A stretch of 64,000 nucleotides of DNA from contig NZ_RIZG01000002.1 of the NCBI RefSeq assembly GCF_003721245.1, positions 411,912 to 475,911 on the forward strand, read 5' to 3'. This document shows, in pieces, positions 18,926 to 28,542 of the stretch; the first letter of the stretch is position 1; each line of letters opens with the position of its first letter. A model generated the notes under the pieces. The model made no database searches. It was not told the DNA's origin and worked only from the letters and a program-made list of their open reading frames with translations. Made by a program: the position numbers and the translations under genes. Source of the DNA: Marinomonas hwangdonensis. GTDB lineage: Bacteria > Pseudomonadota > Gammaproteobacteria > Pseudomonadales > Marinomonadaceae.

Positions 18926-19988
18926 AGAACAACTTAGATTCTTCTTGCTTCACAACCTGTGCGGCAATGGCTTCCGCAACTGCCTCATCAGAGTGTTCTT
19001 CACGCTTTTCTGGGTTGATACCAAGATTCGCAAACAAGGCCATGTCTTTGTCGGCTTCTGGGTTGCCAGTGGTCAGTAATTTCTCACCATAAAAAATAGA
19101 ATTAGCACCCGCCATAAAACACAATGCCTGCGTCTGCTCGTTCATGCCTTGACGGCCAGCGGATAAACGCACGTGAGACTTAGGCATCAGAATACGCGCC
19201 ACGGCGATGGTACGAATAAACTCAAACGTGTCTAAATCGTCCACATTTTCAAGTGGTGTTCCTTCCACCTTAACCAGCATGTTTATCGGTACACTTTCTG
19301 GATGAGGGGACATTTGCGAAAGCTGACGCAACAGACCGACACGATCCTTTTGCTCCTCGCCCATACCCATGATGCCACCGCAACACAACTTAATGCCGGA
19401 ATCACGAACACGTGACAAGGTATCTAAACGATCTTGGTAAGTTCGCGTGGTAATAATGCTATCGTAAAACTCTGCTGACGTGTCCAAGTTATGGTTGTAG
19501 TAATCTAAACCCACTTCTGACAAGCGCTTAGCTTGATCATCATTTAACGTCCCTAAAGTAACACAGGACTCTAAACCTAATGATTTAACGCCTTTAATCA
19601 TTTCCAGTACATAAGGAAAATCTTTCTCTGAAGGGTGCTTCCACGCCGCGCCCATGCAAAAACGGCTTGCGCCTTTTTCTTTTGCCAATGCAGCCTCTTC
19701 AAGCACCTTTTGTACTTCCATCAGCTTTTCTTTTTCGAGCTCGGTATTGTAATGACCACTCTGCGGGCAATACTTGCAATCTTCTGGACAAGCGCCCGTT
19801 TTTATCGACAAAAGAGTACTCACCTGTACTTCATTTGGCGTAAAATTTTCTCTATGGACCGTCTGAGCACGAAACATCAAATCCATGAAAGGCAAGTCAA
19901 ACAAAGCCTTAACCTCCGCTTGACTCCAGTCAAAACGTGGTTCTTGGGTGTTTGCTACTAAGGTATTTGTAGACGTACTTAACGACAT
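18909..19988 (-). CDS. bioB: Biotin synthase BioB
   Basis: A radical SAM enzyme inserting sulfur into dethiobiotin. The CxxxCxxC cluster motif (CPEDCKYC) binds the 4Fe-4S cluster, and the downstream Cys and Arg residues of the 2Fe-2S site ([24 protein letters not shown]) are present. I chose the ATG at 19988 because GAGG precedes it with correct spacing; the open frame continues upstream to 20060 but crosses the promoter. This gives 359 residues. It is the first gene of bioBFHCD and is probably controlled by the BirA-like operator upstream. Confidence 0.95.
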   Translation of the reverse strand: MSLSTSTNTLVANTQEPRFDWSQAEVKALFDLPFMDLMFRAQTVHRENFTPNEVQVSTLLSIKTGACPEDCKYCPQSGHYNTELEKEKLMEVQKVLEEAALAKEKGASRFCMGAAWKHPSEKDFPYVLEMIKGVKSLGLESCVTLGTLNDDQAKRLSEVGLDYYNHNLDTSAEFYDSIITTRTYQDRLDTLSRVRDSGIKLCCGGIMGMGEEQKDRVGLLRQLSQMSPHPESVPINMLVKVEGTPLENVDDLDTFEFIRTIAVARILMPKSHVRLSAGRQGMNEQTQALCFMAGANSIFYGEKLLTTGNPEADKDMALFANLGINPEKREEHSDEAVAEAIAAQVVKQEESKLFYEASV

Positions 19989-20019
19989 GGCATCCTCGAT
20001 CAGAATAAATAATGGAGCA

Positions 20020-20072
20020 ATACTAATGGACTGGATGAAACTGTCAACCAAAAAAATCAAGCAGGTTTACTA
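20020..20072 (-). promoter_or_regulatory. bioB promoter overlapped by a BirA-like operator
   Basis: On the minus strand a perfect -35 TTGACA (20042-20047) is followed after 16 bases by TAGTAT (20020-20025), with transcription starting near 20013. The -35 lies inside one half of an inverted repeat: CTGTCAACC (20041-20049), 14 bases, GGTTTACTA (20064-20072). The known BirA operator is TTGTAAACC, 14-15 bases, GGTTTACAA; the halves here match 7 and 8 of 9 positions. Biotin-bound BirA would block the promoter. The site lies within the first codons of comF. Confidence 0.72.
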
Positions 20073-20802
20073 CGAGCTATTATTTAACCGCTGCTACCTC
20101 TGCCATGCCAGAATGAATCACACCAAAACAAGCAAACACACCCCAAATTTAACCCTATGCCAATACTGCCGAGAAGGATTGGCAAAAAACACCCTTTGTT
20201 GTCAGCACTGCAAGCGTTCGGACCACACCTCACACAGTCTATGCGGACAATGCCAAGTATCCCCGCCACCTTATCAAGTATGCGTTGCCCCATTCCGATT
20301 CGAAGGCATTGTAAAAACCCTTATCCACAACGTTAAATTCCACCAAGGCAACCACTATGTTCGACCCTTAACGCATTTACTCAGTGAACACTTAGTCGAT
20401 ATTTATGCACAAGACAACTGGCCCGAACAACTATTATATGTACCCAGCCACCCATCCAGGATACGAGAACGAGGCTTTTGCCAAACTCAAGCCATGACCA
20501 CGCAATTGATCAGCATATTGCAAGGATACTTAAAAGAAGCGTGCCCGACGCGGCCAACACAGAACCCACTCAAAAAAATCAAAAACACACAAGCACAACA
20601 CTCATTGAGCCGCAAAGACCGTCTTACCACTCCTCAAAACAGCTATACAGTGCAATCCCCCGTCGCCAAACACGTCGCCCTCTTTGACGATGTCATGACC
20701 ACAGGTAGCACGATAGAAACCTGCACTAAGCTGTTAATTGACGCTGGAGCCGAACGGGTCGACATCTGGGTGATTGCTCGTACTCCCGATAAGGAGCATT
20801 GA
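20026..20802 (+). CDS. comF: ComF-family phosphoribosyltransferase-like protein
   Basis: A 258-residue ComF-like protein. The N-terminal zinc-finger region has several Cys pairs ([26 protein letters not shown]), and the C-terminal phosphoribosyltransferase fold has the PRPP loop [13 protein letters not shown]. Homologues take part in DNA uptake (ComFC) or are named GntX near bio genes in enteric bacteria. The ATG at 20026 has GGAG upstream. It is divergent from bioB and followed 78 bases later by bioA. Its first codons overlap the bioB promoter and operator, which constrains both. Confidence 0.87.
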   Translation: MDWMKLSTKKIKQVYYELLFNRCYLCHARMNHTKTSKHTPNLTLCQYCREGLAKNTLCCQHCKRSDHTSHSLCGQCQVSPPPYQVCVAPFRFEGIVKTLIHNVKFHQGNHYVRPLTHLLSEHLVDIYAQDNWPEQLLYVPSHPSRIRERGFCQTQAMTTQLISILQGYLKEACPTRPTQNPLKKIKNTQAQHSLSRKDRLTTPQNSYTVQSPVAKHVALFDDVMTTGSTIETCTKLLIDAGAERVDIWVIARTPDKEH

Positions 20803-20880
20803 CCATCAGATAACAGATCAGCCTAGCCATGACACCTTGCTTTGTTTTAGTATGCGCGCAACACAGCAATGGTGAGCAAC

Positions 20881-22167
20881 ATGAAAACAGATCAAGCGTA
20901 CCTAGAATTAGACAAGCAGCTTCTATGGCACCCCTACACATCGATGAGCAAACCCAGCCCGCATTTTCTGGTTGAAAAAGCCTCCGGCTGTGAAATCACA
21001 CTTAACGATGGCCGAACGCTCATCGACGGTATGTCTTCTTGGTGGAGTGTGATTCACGGCTATAACCATGCCGTTATGAACCAAGCGATTCAGGATCAGC
21101 TTAGTCAGTTTTCTCACGTTATGTTTGGTGGTCTGACTCATAAACCAGCAATTGATTTGGCAGAAAAGCTAATTGCTATTACTCCTACCCCTTTACAGCG
21201 TGTATTTTTTTCAGATTCTGGCTCGGTTTCGGTTGAAGTCGCTTTAAAGATGGCCATCCAATATTGGAATACGCAAGGTAAAGTACAAAAGCAATTTTTC
21301 GTATCACCCAAAAGTGGCTATCACGGCGACACCTTTGCCGCTATGTCGGTTTGCGATCCAGAAAATGGCATGCACAGCCTTTTTAATGGCGCCCTAACCC
21401 AGCAATTTTTTGTCTCTCCGCCCCCCACAGGCCTTCACGAGCCGGTGAAACACGAATATCTTGATGAAATAAGACGCTTGTTTGAATCTCATCACACACA
21501 AATTGCGGGGTTTATCATTGAACCCGTGGTGCAAAATGCAGGAGGAATGCGCTTTTATAACCCAGAGTATCTAGGTCACATTAGAAGCCTTTGTGACGAA
21601 TTCGACATTCTCTTAATCTTCGATGAGATCGCGACAGGCTTTGGTAGAACTGGCAAGCTCTTCGCAACAGACCACACCAGTATCTGTCCGGACATCATGT
21701 GTGTCGGAAAAGCACTGACTGGGGGCTACATGACGCTGGCCGCCACACTAACAAACGACAAAGTTGCATTGGGTATCAGTGAAAATGACGGCGTTTTCAT
21801 GCATGGACCCACTTTTATGGGCAACCCTCTGGCGTGCGCCGCAGCCAACGCCAGCCTGTCCTTACTAATGGAATACAATCTCGTAGAAAAGATAGCTCAA
21901 CTAGAACACTGGATGGAAATAGCGCTTAAGCCCTGCGAAAGCCTGAAACAGGTGAAAGAGGTGAGATGTTTTGGCGGAATAGGCGTTGTGGAATTACTAA
22001 AGCCCGTTAAATTACATGAAATACAACCTAAGTTCGTCGAACTGGGCGTTTGGATTAGACCGTTTGGCAAGCTTATCTACTTGATGCCGCCCTATGTCAT
22101 TAACGAGGAACAAATCCAAGCGCTCGCTAAGGCTATTTATCAAGTGGTAAGCGAAGAACCTTGTTAA
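20881..22167 (+). CDS. bioA: Adenosylmethionine-8-amino-7-oxononanoate aminotransferase BioA
   Basis: A class III PLP aminotransferase making 7,8-diaminopelargonate with S-adenosylmethionine as amino donor. The PLP lysine is in CVGKALTGGYMT, the cofactor Asp in IFDEIATGFGRTG, and the N-terminal LWHPYTSM and SSWWSVIHGYNH motifs are typical of BioA. The ATG at 20881 has GGTGA five bases before it; an in-frame ATG at 20869 has no such site. It has 428 residues. It lies on the opposite strand from bioBFHCD, downstream of comF, with no BirA-like site directly before it. Confidence 0.96.
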   Translation: MKTDQAYLELDKQLLWHPYTSMSKPSPHFLVEKASGCEITLNDGRTLIDGMSSWWSVIHGYNHAVMNQAIQDQLSQFSHVMFGGLTHKPAIDLAEKLIAITPTPLQRVFFSDSGSVSVEVALKMAIQYWNTQGKVQKQFFVSPKSGYHGDTFAAMSVCDPENGMHSLFNGALTQQFFVSPPPTGLHEPVKHEYLDEIRRLFESHHTQIAGFIIEPVVQNAGGMRFYNPEYLGHIRSLCDEFDILLIFDEIATGFGRTGKLFATDHTSICPDIMCVGKALTGGYMTLAATLTNDKVALGISENDGVFMHGPTFMGNPLACAAANASLSLLMEYNLVEKIAQLEHWMEIALKPCESLKQVKEVRCFGGIGVVELLKPVKLHEIQPKFVELGVWIRPFGKLIYLMPPYVINEEQIQALAKAIYQVVSEEPC

Positions 22168-22196
22168 CACACCAGACTAGGAAGCTAAATAGTGGA

Positions 22197-22271
22197 TTGT
22201 AGGTCGGTATTTATGCCAACAGTGCTTATTTTCTTAATCAAGCACTGTCGACCTAAAGACATGACCTACAA
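22197..22271. repeat. Nested inverted repeat, REP-like, between convergent genes
   Basis: TTGTAGGTCG (22197-22206) can pair with CGACCTA (22249-22255) or with GACCTACAA (22263-22271). Inside, CAGTGCTT (22220-22227) pairs with AAGCACTG (22240-22247). The two alternative outer partners suggest a REP-like or small palindromic element. It sits between bioA and a chemoreceptor gene and may also end transcription, but there is no T-run on either strand. Confidence 0.55.
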
Positions 22272-22288
22272 AACATGCTTTTTGCGCC

Positions 22289-23851
22289 TTACTGCTTCAT
22301 ACGTTCAGCCAGGTTGCCCTGCTCATAGGCCTCTTCTTCAATGTGACTAATATTGACCACAATATTTTCCGCTCTTTCGATACTGTTTATGCTCAATGCA
22401 TCCACTTCGTGCATTTTGTCATTAAGATCGCGGGCAACACTGGCCTGTTCTTCTGATGACGCACTGATTTGAGCGGTCATTTCAACAATGCGCTTTATGG
22501 CTTGTTCAATATCACTCATTTTCTGCGCCACTTGATTCACTCGATCAACACCATCCTGAGCTACCACCGCACCTTTATCAATGGTGCTGGTTACGTCAGC
22601 CGTGTTTCTCTTTAACTCTTCTGTCATGCTATGAATACTTTGTGTCGCGTTTTGAGTACGTATAGCCAGTGCACGCACTTCATCCGCCACAACAGCAAAG
22701 CCTCTACCTGCTTCCCCGGCACGCGCGGATTCAATTGCGGCGTTAAGCGCAAGCAAATTCGTTTGCTCTGCAATTCCGCTAATAGAGTTCACGACTTCGT
22801 TGATGCTGTCACTGCGCTCAGCCAATATAGCAACCACCTTCTTCGCATCCGATATGTCTTGATACACTTGGCGCATGGTGTCGCCCGTTTGTTGCGCCAG
22901 TTTACGGCTGTCACGTGACACAATCCCAACTGACTCTGTCGCCTCAACCGCCACATGAATGTTGTCCGCCACCGTGGTAACACTTGATAACAACTGTGAA
23001 CTGGCAGACACCACATCTTGGAAAGTCGCTCGCTGCTTGTTGAAGTTAACCAAATTCGTCGACACACTGGCTTTTGCTTCTGACGCTCGATGCTGTAGCT
23101 GCTGAGCCCCTTCTTTTAATCGGTATCGAAAAGTATGGCCTGCTGCCTCTTGATGTATTCTTGAGAATTTGATCGCGGCTTTCGCTCCAACGGTTTTGCA
23201 ATACAAATATTGTCCCACTGTATTGTGTGCTTCACTGGGCAACCCTGATACTAAAGCACTCAATGACTGGTTGTGATGATAAGTCAGCCATACCCCAAGC
23301 ACAGCGATAATAGGAGCGGCGATCTGCAGCCCCATGATGTTAGATAAAAGCCCAGCTAAAGCCAACAAAGCAAAACAAAATATCATAGGCCAAACAGCAT
23401 TCGCTAAATAAGCCGCCAATTTTGTAGTAGTTGGTATTGGAGTCTTGCCGGCATTAATTCGATCATACATAGACTGAGCATGCTGTATCTCGTCTTTTGT
23501 TGCTTTACGACGCACTGATTCATAACCAATTACACGGCTACCATCAAGCAAGGGACTGACATGGGCACTCACCCAATAGTGATCGCCGTTTTCACAACGA
23601 TTTTTGACCAACCCCATCCAGCTCTTACCCTGCTTAAGGTTCGCCCACATATCAGCAAACACCGCCGAAGGCACATCTGGGTGACGAATAAGATTGTGAG
23701 GCGCACCTATCAGTGCTTCACGTTCATAACCAGCGACTTCACAAAAAACATCATTAACAAACGTAATGCGTCCTTTTACATCTGTCCCAGAAACTAAAAC
23801 ATAGCTGGCGGGAAAATCATTTTCTTTGTTCGTAACTGGCATTTTTCGCAT
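22289..23851 (-). CDS. PAS-domain methyl-accepting chemotaxis protein (Aer-like)
   Basis: A 520-residue chemoreceptor. Residues about 12-115 form a PAS domain ([17 protein letters not shown], then [16 protein letters not shown]) like that of the FAD-binding redox sensor Aer. Two membrane segments lie at about 155-200. The rest is the cytoplasmic signalling hairpin with the universal tip [32 protein letters not shown]. There is no periplasmic domain, so it probably senses an internal energy or redox cue and signals through CheW/CheA. GAGAG precedes the ATG. Confidence 0.93.
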   Translation of the reverse strand: MRKMPVTNKENDFPASYVLVSGTDVKGRITFVNDVFCEVAGYEREALIGAPHNLIRHPDVPSAVFADMWANLKQGKSWMGLVKNRCENGDHYWVSAHVSPLLDGSRVIGYESVRRKATKDEIQHAQSMYDRINAGKTPIPTTTKLAAYLANAVWPMIFCFALLALAGLLSNIMGLQIAAPIIAVLGVWLTYHHNQSLSALVSGLPSEAHNTVGQYLYCKTVGAKAAIKFSRIHQEAAGHTFRYRLKEGAQQLQHRASEAKASVSTNLVNFNKQRATFQDVVSASSQLLSSVTTVADNIHVAVEATESVGIVSRDSRKLAQQTGDTMRQVYQDISDAKKVVAILAERSDSINEVVNSISGIAEQTNLLALNAAIESARAGEAGRGFAVVADEVRALAIRTQNATQSIHSMTEELKRNTADVTSTIDKGAVVAQDGVDRVNQVAQKMSDIEQAIKRIVEMTAQISASSEEQASVARDLNDKMHEVDALSINSIERAENIVVNISHIEEEAYEQGNLAERMKQ

Positions 23852-23883
23852 AAATGACTCTCAATTTTTTGTAATTTTTATCT

Positions 23884-23913
23884 ATTATACTGAATTTTAT
23901 TTACAGTATTTAA
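23884..23913 (-). promoter_or_regulatory. Probable sigma-70 promoter of the Aer-like receptor gene
   Basis: On the minus strand TTAAAT (23908-23913) and a consensus TATAAT (23884-23889) are separated by 18 bases. The arms ATACTG and CAGTAT form a small inverted repeat over the spacer and -10, a possible regulator site. No sigma-28 consensus is visible. Confidence 0.42.
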
Positions 23914-23945
23914 CCTTTACCTGATCAAAATACACCATATTAGAC

Positions 23946-25322
23946 CTACTCGTCATCAAAATCTCGATACGCATCCGGCGCCAAATCTTCAAAGCGGGTG
24001 TATTTACCCACAAAGGCTAGACGACATGTTCCAATCGGACCATTTCGCTGCTTACCTATAATAATTTCTGCAATCCCTTTATGAGGCGTATCTTCGTGAT
24101 AAACCTCATCACGATAGACGAAGGAAATGACATCCGCATCCTGCTCAATAGCGCCAGATTCACGCAAATCTGAGTTAACAGGACGCTTATTCGGCCTATT
24201 CTCCAAACTACGGTTAAGCTGCGATAAAGCCACTACTGGACACTCCATCTCCTTTGCTATGGCTTTCAGTGATCGAGAAATCTCCGAAATCTCATTAGTT
24301 CGCCCTTCTGTAAAGCCGGGTATTTGCATGAGTTGCAGATAATCGACCATGATCATAGCAACACCACCATGCTCTCGAGCAATACGACGAACACGAGAAC
24401 GCATCTCTGTGGGACTGATCCCCCCCGTATCATCAATAAAAAGTTTGCGATCTTTCAGCATTTTTACTGCAGACATAAGTTTGTCCCAGTCCTCTTGGAC
24501 CAGCTGACCAGAACGCATACGAGTCTGGTCAATACGTCCAAGCGAAGACAACATACGCATCATTAGCGCTTCGGCGGGCATCTCTAGACTGAATACAACC
24601 ACCGGCTTTTCGCTAATCATAGTGGCGTTCTCGACAAGATTCATCGCGAAGGTCGTTTTACCCATTGAGGGACGACCCGCCACGATAATTAAATCTGACT
24701 TCTGCAGACCCGCTGTCATGGCGTCTAAATCCGTAAACCCCGTACTGAGTCCAGTAATCGCGCCTTCTTGATGGTATAACTCATCAATTTTATCTACCGT
24801 GGCGCTTAAAATATCGGCCGCAATGCGTGGACCACCTTTCTTCTCGCCACCTTCTGCGATCTGAAATATCTTACGCTCAGCCTCATCAAGCACTTCAGCG
24901 GCCGTCATACCCTCTGGGTGAAAAGCCCGCGCAGAAATATCGTTGGTCGTAGAGATAAGACGACGCAAAATAGAGCGTTCTCGCACTATATCAGCGTAAG
25001 AAGTGATGTTGGACGCACTTGGAGTCGCTTCCGCCACTTCAATCAGGTAGGCCATACCGCCGATAGACTCAAGATCACCACGCTTATCAAGACGCTCACC
25101 TATTGTCACCACATCTATAGGCTCTGATTCGTCTGCCAAACGCGCAATCACCGTAAAGATCAGCTTATGCTCTGGTCGATAAAAATCGTCAGCAATGACC
25201 AGTTCGGAGACTTTTTCCCAAGCCATTGGGTCTAACATGAGCCCGCCCACTACTGAACGTTCAGCTTCAATGGAATACGGTGGCAGCTTAATAGAAGCGA
25301 CTTCAGAATCATTTCGTTGCAC
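23946..25322 (-). CDS. dnaB: Replicative DNA helicase DnaB
   Basis: The hexameric helicase at the replication fork. The N-terminal domain begins with the typical LPPYSIEAERSVVGGLML. The RecA-like C-terminal domain has Walker A GRPSMGKTT, Walker B MIMVDYLQLM, and DnaB motifs SLEMPAE and SDLRESGAIEQDADV. I chose the GTG at 25322 (458 residues). The frame stays open upstream to 25403, but those codons are hydrophobic and unlike DnaB, and begin just inside the rplI terminator. No intein is present. Confidence 0.95.
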   Translation of the reverse strand: MQRNDSEVASIKLPPYSIEAERSVVGGLMLDPMAWEKVSELVIADDFYRPEHKLIFTVIARLADESEPIDVVTIGERLDKRGDLESIGGMAYLIEVAEATPSASNITSYADIVRERSILRRLISTTNDISARAFHPEGMTAAEVLDEAERKIFQIAEGGEKKGGPRIAADILSATVDKIDELYHQEGAITGLSTGFTDLDAMTAGLQKSDLIIVAGRPSMGKTTFAMNLVENATMISEKPVVVFSLEMPAEALMMRMLSSLGRIDQTRMRSGQLVQEDWDKLMSAVKMLKDRKLFIDDTGGISPTEMRSRVRRIAREHGGVAMIMVDYLQLMQIPGFTEGRTNEISEISRSLKAIAKEMECPVVALSQLNRSLENRPNKRPVNSDLRESGAIEQDADVISFVYRDEVYHEDTPHKGIAEIIIGKQRNGPIGTCRLAFVGKYTRFEDLAPDAYRDFDDE

Positions 25323-25408
25323 GTAGAACACCCACACAAAATTGGAGAAAAACAGTAAATAAGAAAAAACAGCAATCATTAAGTAAAAATGAAATGGTAA
25401 CACGACGC

Positions 25409-25446
25409 AAAAAAAAGGGCATCTTGCAAAAACAAGACACCCTTTT
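25409..25446 (-). terminator. Rho-independent terminator after rplI
   Basis: On the minus strand GGGTGTCTTG and CAAGATGCCC form a ten-pair stem with two G-T pairs and a six-base loop, followed by eight T. It ends the rpsF-rpsR-rplI transcript and separates it from dnaB. Confidence 0.85.
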
Positions 25447-25466
25447 CGACGAATAATATAAACTAA

Positions 25467-25910
25467 TTATTCAGCAATAACAGACAAAGTCACTGTTACA
25501 ACTACTTCAAAATGCAATTGCACATCGATCTCGAAAGAACCTGTGTGACGGATCGTACCTTCTGGAAGGCGGATCTCTGACTTAGAAACTTCAACTTCTG
25601 TTGAAATAACATCAGCAATATCACGTGTACCAATCGAACCGAAAAGCTTACCTTCATCACCAGCGTTTGCTTTGATAGTGAAAGTTTTGCCTTCCAATGT
25701 TTTTGCACGAGCTTCAGCAATGGCTTTTTGCTCAGCGGCAGCAGCTTCTAGCTCTGCACGACGCTCTTCAAAACTAACTAGGTTAGCTTTTGTTGCCATT
25801 ACGGCTTTTTTGTTCGGAATCAAAAAGTTACGAGCATAGCCTGGTTTAACAACTGCAACGTCACCAATACCGCCTAGCTTGTTTACTCTGTCGAGTAGAA
25901 TAACTTCCAT
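25467..25910 (-). CDS. rplI: 50S ribosomal protein L9
   Basis: A 147-residue ribosomal protein with the L9 signature at its N-terminus ([26 protein letters not shown]), a long connecting helix (about 50-75) and a C-terminal RNA-binding domain ([15 protein letters not shown]). The ATG at 25910 has AGAGGTGA upstream; an in-frame codon three positions earlier is not needed. It is the last gene of the operon and is followed directly by a strong terminator. Confidence 0.97.
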   Translation of the reverse strand: MEVILLDRVNKLGGIGDVAVVKPGYARNFLIPNKKAVMATKANLVSFEERRAELEAAAAEQKAIAEARAKTLEGKTFTIKANAGDEGKLFGSIGTRDIADVISTEVEVSKSEIRLPEGTIRHTGSFEIDVQLHFEVVVTVTLSVIAE

Positions 25911-25932
25911 CTCGATCACCTCTAATTAATCA

Positions 25933-26793
25933 TTAGCTATCACTTGAGTTGGACGCTTTACCTTGGATTCTTGAACGTATGTCAACAAAACTATCAATCA
26001 CACAAAGTGTCACCAACACGTTTACGAAATACATATTCAGAACAAAAAAACCAACAAGATAAAATGCGATCAGTCCAACAATCCCAATTTCTTTTTTTGC
26101 TAAAATACCGTGTATTAGAGCGAGCCCTGGTAACACTAAAGCGGGTATTGCGGCTTGAGAAAAAATAGAAAATGAACCACCAAGGCTTTCTCCTATTAAA
26201 ATCATACCGCCCAATACCAAACTAAAAGGTATTGGCAGCCTTAATTGATGAAACTCAGTACGCAAACCGCCTGGGTTGTAGAGTCCTGCTTGCCATTTTC
26301 TCGCCAAAAACAGAGAAACGATTGCAATCACCACTTGAAAAATGGAAACCGCCATCACTGCTTGACTAAAGATAATGTCTCTATCAGGCACATCAACGCC
26401 TTCTGAAGTGAGGACTTTCTGAATTAAGGCAACAGCCATATTCAGAACATCCCCCATTAACAAGGGTTGAATAAGGGTACTGACAACCGCTAAAAAGCTA
26501 CCCGCCAGTAACACCCAACTCCACGACATGGTTGACCTAAGCAAATAACTCAACAACATCACATCAACTAACACTAATAACGCTGTCGCATCACCTTGAA
26601 CTGCCCAAAGCACTAATGCTGGCAGACAACCCCAAGCTAATACGGGTATTCCTTCTTTTACACCTTTACGAAGCACTACCAACCCTAAGATCGCAGCAGC
26701 TAGCCAAAACATCACTGGGATCAAACCAAACGCCATCACACCAATTATGGCATTTAAACGTTTTTTCATTACCCAGTTAGCTAGACTACTCAT
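25933..26793 (-). CDS. Integral membrane protein between rpsR and rplI
   Basis: A 286-residue protein with about seven or eight hydrophobic segments, for example IIGVMAFGLIPVMFWLAAAI near the start and IGLIAFYLVGFFVLNMYFV near the end. I recognise no catalytic motif. A membrane protein of unknown function is found at this operon position in Pseudomonas relatives (recalled, possibly of the DUF2232 group; not checked). AAGAAG precedes the ATG. Co-transcription with ribosomal protein genes suggests a conserved, growth-linked role, but nothing in the sequence says which. Confidence 0.72.
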   Translation of the reverse strand: MSSLANWVMKKRLNAIIGVMAFGLIPVMFWLAAAILGLVVLRKGVKEGIPVLAWGCLPALVLWAVQGDATALLVLVDVMLLSYLLRSTMSWSWVLLAGSFLAVVSTLIQPLLMGDVLNMAVALIQKVLTSEGVDVPDRDIIFSQAVMAVSIFQVVIAIVSLFLARKWQAGLYNPGGLRTEFHQLRLPIPFSLVLGGMILIGESLGGSFSIFSQAAIPALVLPGLALIHGILAKKEIGIVGLIAFYLVGFFVLNMYFVNVLVTLCVIDSFVDIRSRIQGKASNSSDS

Positions 26794-26813
26794 AACAGTG
26801 CTTCTTTAGTCTA

Positions 26814-27044
26814 TTAATTAAAATGACTATCAGTGTAAGGAAGTAAAGCAATATAGCGAGCGCGTTTGATTGCAGTCGCTAATTGACGCTGGTAACGAGC
26901 CTTAGTGCCAGTAATACGGCTAGGTACGATTTTACCAGTTTCAGTAACATAACCTTTCAGTGTGTCTAGATCTTTGTAATCGATCTCTTTAACGCCTTCT
27001 GCTGTAAAACGGCAGAACTTACGACGACGGAAAAAACGAGCCAT
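26814..27044 (-). CDS. rpsR: 30S ribosomal protein S18
   Basis: A 76-residue ribosomal protein. The start [13 protein letters not shown], the core [20 protein letters not shown] and the basic [22 protein letters not shown] are those of S18, which pairs with S6 on the platform of the small subunit. The ATG at 27044 has AGGAGA upstream; two further in-frame codons upstream are not translated if this site is used. It follows rpsF by 25 bases. Confidence 0.97.
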   Translation of the reverse strand: MARFFRRRKFCRFTAEGVKEIDYKDLDTLKGYVTETGKIVPSRITGTKARYQRQLATAIKRARYIALLPYTDSHFN

Positions 27045-27069
27045 GAGCATCTCCTAATATAAAAATAAA

Positions 27070-27483
27070 TTAATCTTCAGATTCTTCAGACACTTCATCA
27101 GAAATATCGTTGCCACGCTCTTCACGCTGAGGAGATGGGCGACGGTCTTCACGACCCTCACGACCTTCAGAAGCCTTGATAGGAGATACGTCAGTTACCG
27201 CTTCTTTACGACGGATCACCAAGTTACGGATGATGGCATCGTTGTAGCGGAAAGTGTCGTTTAGTTCAGACAAAACACTGTCAGAACACTCAACGTTCAT
27301 TAGAACGTAGTGTGCTTTGTGAATTTTGTTAATCGGGTAAGCAAGTTGACGACGGCCCCAATCTTCTAGACGGTGTACTTTACCACCATCTTCAGTGATT
27401 AGATTAGTGTAACGCTCAACCATTGCTGGTACTTGTTCGCTTTGATCTGGGTGAACCAGAAAGACGATTTCATAATGACGCAT
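27070..27483 (-). CDS. rpsF: 30S ribosomal protein S6
   Basis: A 137-residue ribosomal protein. The S6 fold is clear ([46 protein letters not shown]). A charged, disordered tail of about 35 residues ends in EESED, like the acidic tail of enteric S6 that is extended by RimK. AAGGAGA precedes the ATG. It heads the rpsF-rpsR-membrane protein-rplI operon. Confidence 0.97.
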   Translation of the reverse strand: MRHYEIVFLVHPDQSEQVPAMVERYTNLITEDGGKVHRLEDWGRRQLAYPINKIHKAHYVLMNVECSDSVLSELNDTFRYNDAIIRNLVIRRKEAVTDVSPIKASEGREGREDRRPSPQREERGNDISDEVSEESED

Positions 27484-27569
27484 TTAAGCTCTCCTTATGG
27501 GTTCTTAGTCTCCACGCTCCCCCTGTTATAAAGCTGTGAGACAAGGAGTATTGATTTACAGGGACGCGC

Positions 27570-27598
27570 ATTATATAGCACGAGTGAACGATAAGTAA
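27570..27598 (-). promoter_or_regulatory. Sigma-70 promoter of the rpsF operon
   Basis: On the minus strand TTACTT (27593-27598), 17 bases, then a consensus TATAAT (27570-27575). The following bases, GCGCGTCCC, form a GC-rich discriminator of the kind found at stringently controlled ribosomal promoters. About 80 bases of leader follow before rpsF; CTCC and GGGGAG arms there could form a hairpin, a place where S6:S18 leader control is known in other bacteria, but I cannot confirm that motif. Confidence 0.6.
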
Positions 27599-27783
27599 AC
27601 GAAATCAGCATCACAACAAAGAAAACTCACATTGGACGCGCTTTCAATCACCCAATTTCAACCAAGTAAGCAATAAAAACGCACATTGAAAAAGTGTTTT
27701 ACAGCTTTAATCAAAGACCATAGAATCGATACCGTCATTAACGACAGTCAGCCCTCTCTCCCTCTTTTATGGACATGGATATC

Positions 27784-28509
27784 ATGAAAAAAGCGTGCTT
27801 AGTCGTGTTATTGGCTACACCTCTTATTGCACAGGCCGAGACCACTCTGGGCCTTATTGCGACTAAATCCCAATCCCTATACAAAGACACTGACGCTCAA
27901 TCCACTGTTCTCCCAAATATAAGCTACGAAGCTGAGCATTTTTATCTGCGCTTTCCAGAAATAGGCTATCGCTTTTTACCTAAGCAGTCCGTTCAAAATA
28001 TTTCCGTTGGCTTATCTTACGAGAGCGCTGGCTTAGATCCTGACGACTCCAATGATACAAATATCCAATTACTCGATGACAGGGACGCCAGTATTATGGC
28101 GTTTGCTTCCTATCGATTGGGGCCAATCACTACAAAAATAGCACAGGATGTGAGCGGCACACACGATGGCTACTACGCCCAAATATCAACAGGCTACCCA
28201 ATCCAGATGGCGGCTTGGAGGGTAATTCCGTCTATTGCTTATCGCTATATGGACAACAAAATGAGCAATCATTTATTTGGCGTATCCCAAACGGAATCAA
28301 ACAGAACAGGTGGGGCTATTAATACTTACAACAGCGATGCGGTTTCCTTTATCCGCTATGGTGTTCGAGGCATCTACCCAGTGTCTCAACATATTAACTT
28401 AATGGTAGGCCTTAGCCATACACACTATGCCGATAAGATACTTAAAAGCCCCATAGTCGAAGACAACACCGTTTCGTCCCTATTCGCAGCCGTGACTTTA
28501 CGCTTCTAA
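27784..28509 (+). CDS. MipA/OmpV-family outer membrane protein
   Basis: The protein begins with a clean signal peptide (MKKACLVVLLATPLIAQA, cut before ETT) and continues as alternating beta strands ending in the terminal Phe (AAVTLRF) typical of outer membrane barrels. The repeated pattern of aromatic strand ends and GYP/GIYPV turns fits MipA/OmpV. I chose the ATG at 27784, whose signal peptide starts with MKK; in-frame ATGs at 27769 and 27775 add five residues. It has 241 residues. No partner genes suggest a specific function. Confidence 0.75.
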   Translation: MKKACLVVLLATPLIAQAETTLGLIATKSQSLYKDTDAQSTVLPNISYEAEHFYLRFPEIGYRFLPKQSVQNISVGLSYESAGLDPDDSNDTNIQLLDDRDASIMAFASYRLGPITTKIAQDVSGTHDGYYAQISTGYPIQMAAWRVIPSIAYRYMDNKMSNHLFGVSQTESNRTGGAINTYNSDAVSFIRYGVRGIYPVSQHINLMVGLSHTHYADKILKSPIVEDNTVSSLFAAVTLRF

Positions 28510-28542
28510 CACCATCCCTAATAACAATAATCGGACATGCTC

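Noticed and set aside
25323..25403. 27-codon upstream extension of dnaB
   Set aside because: The residues are hydrophobic and unlike any DnaB N-terminus, and the region abuts the rplI terminator; a GTG at 25322 gives the normal protein.
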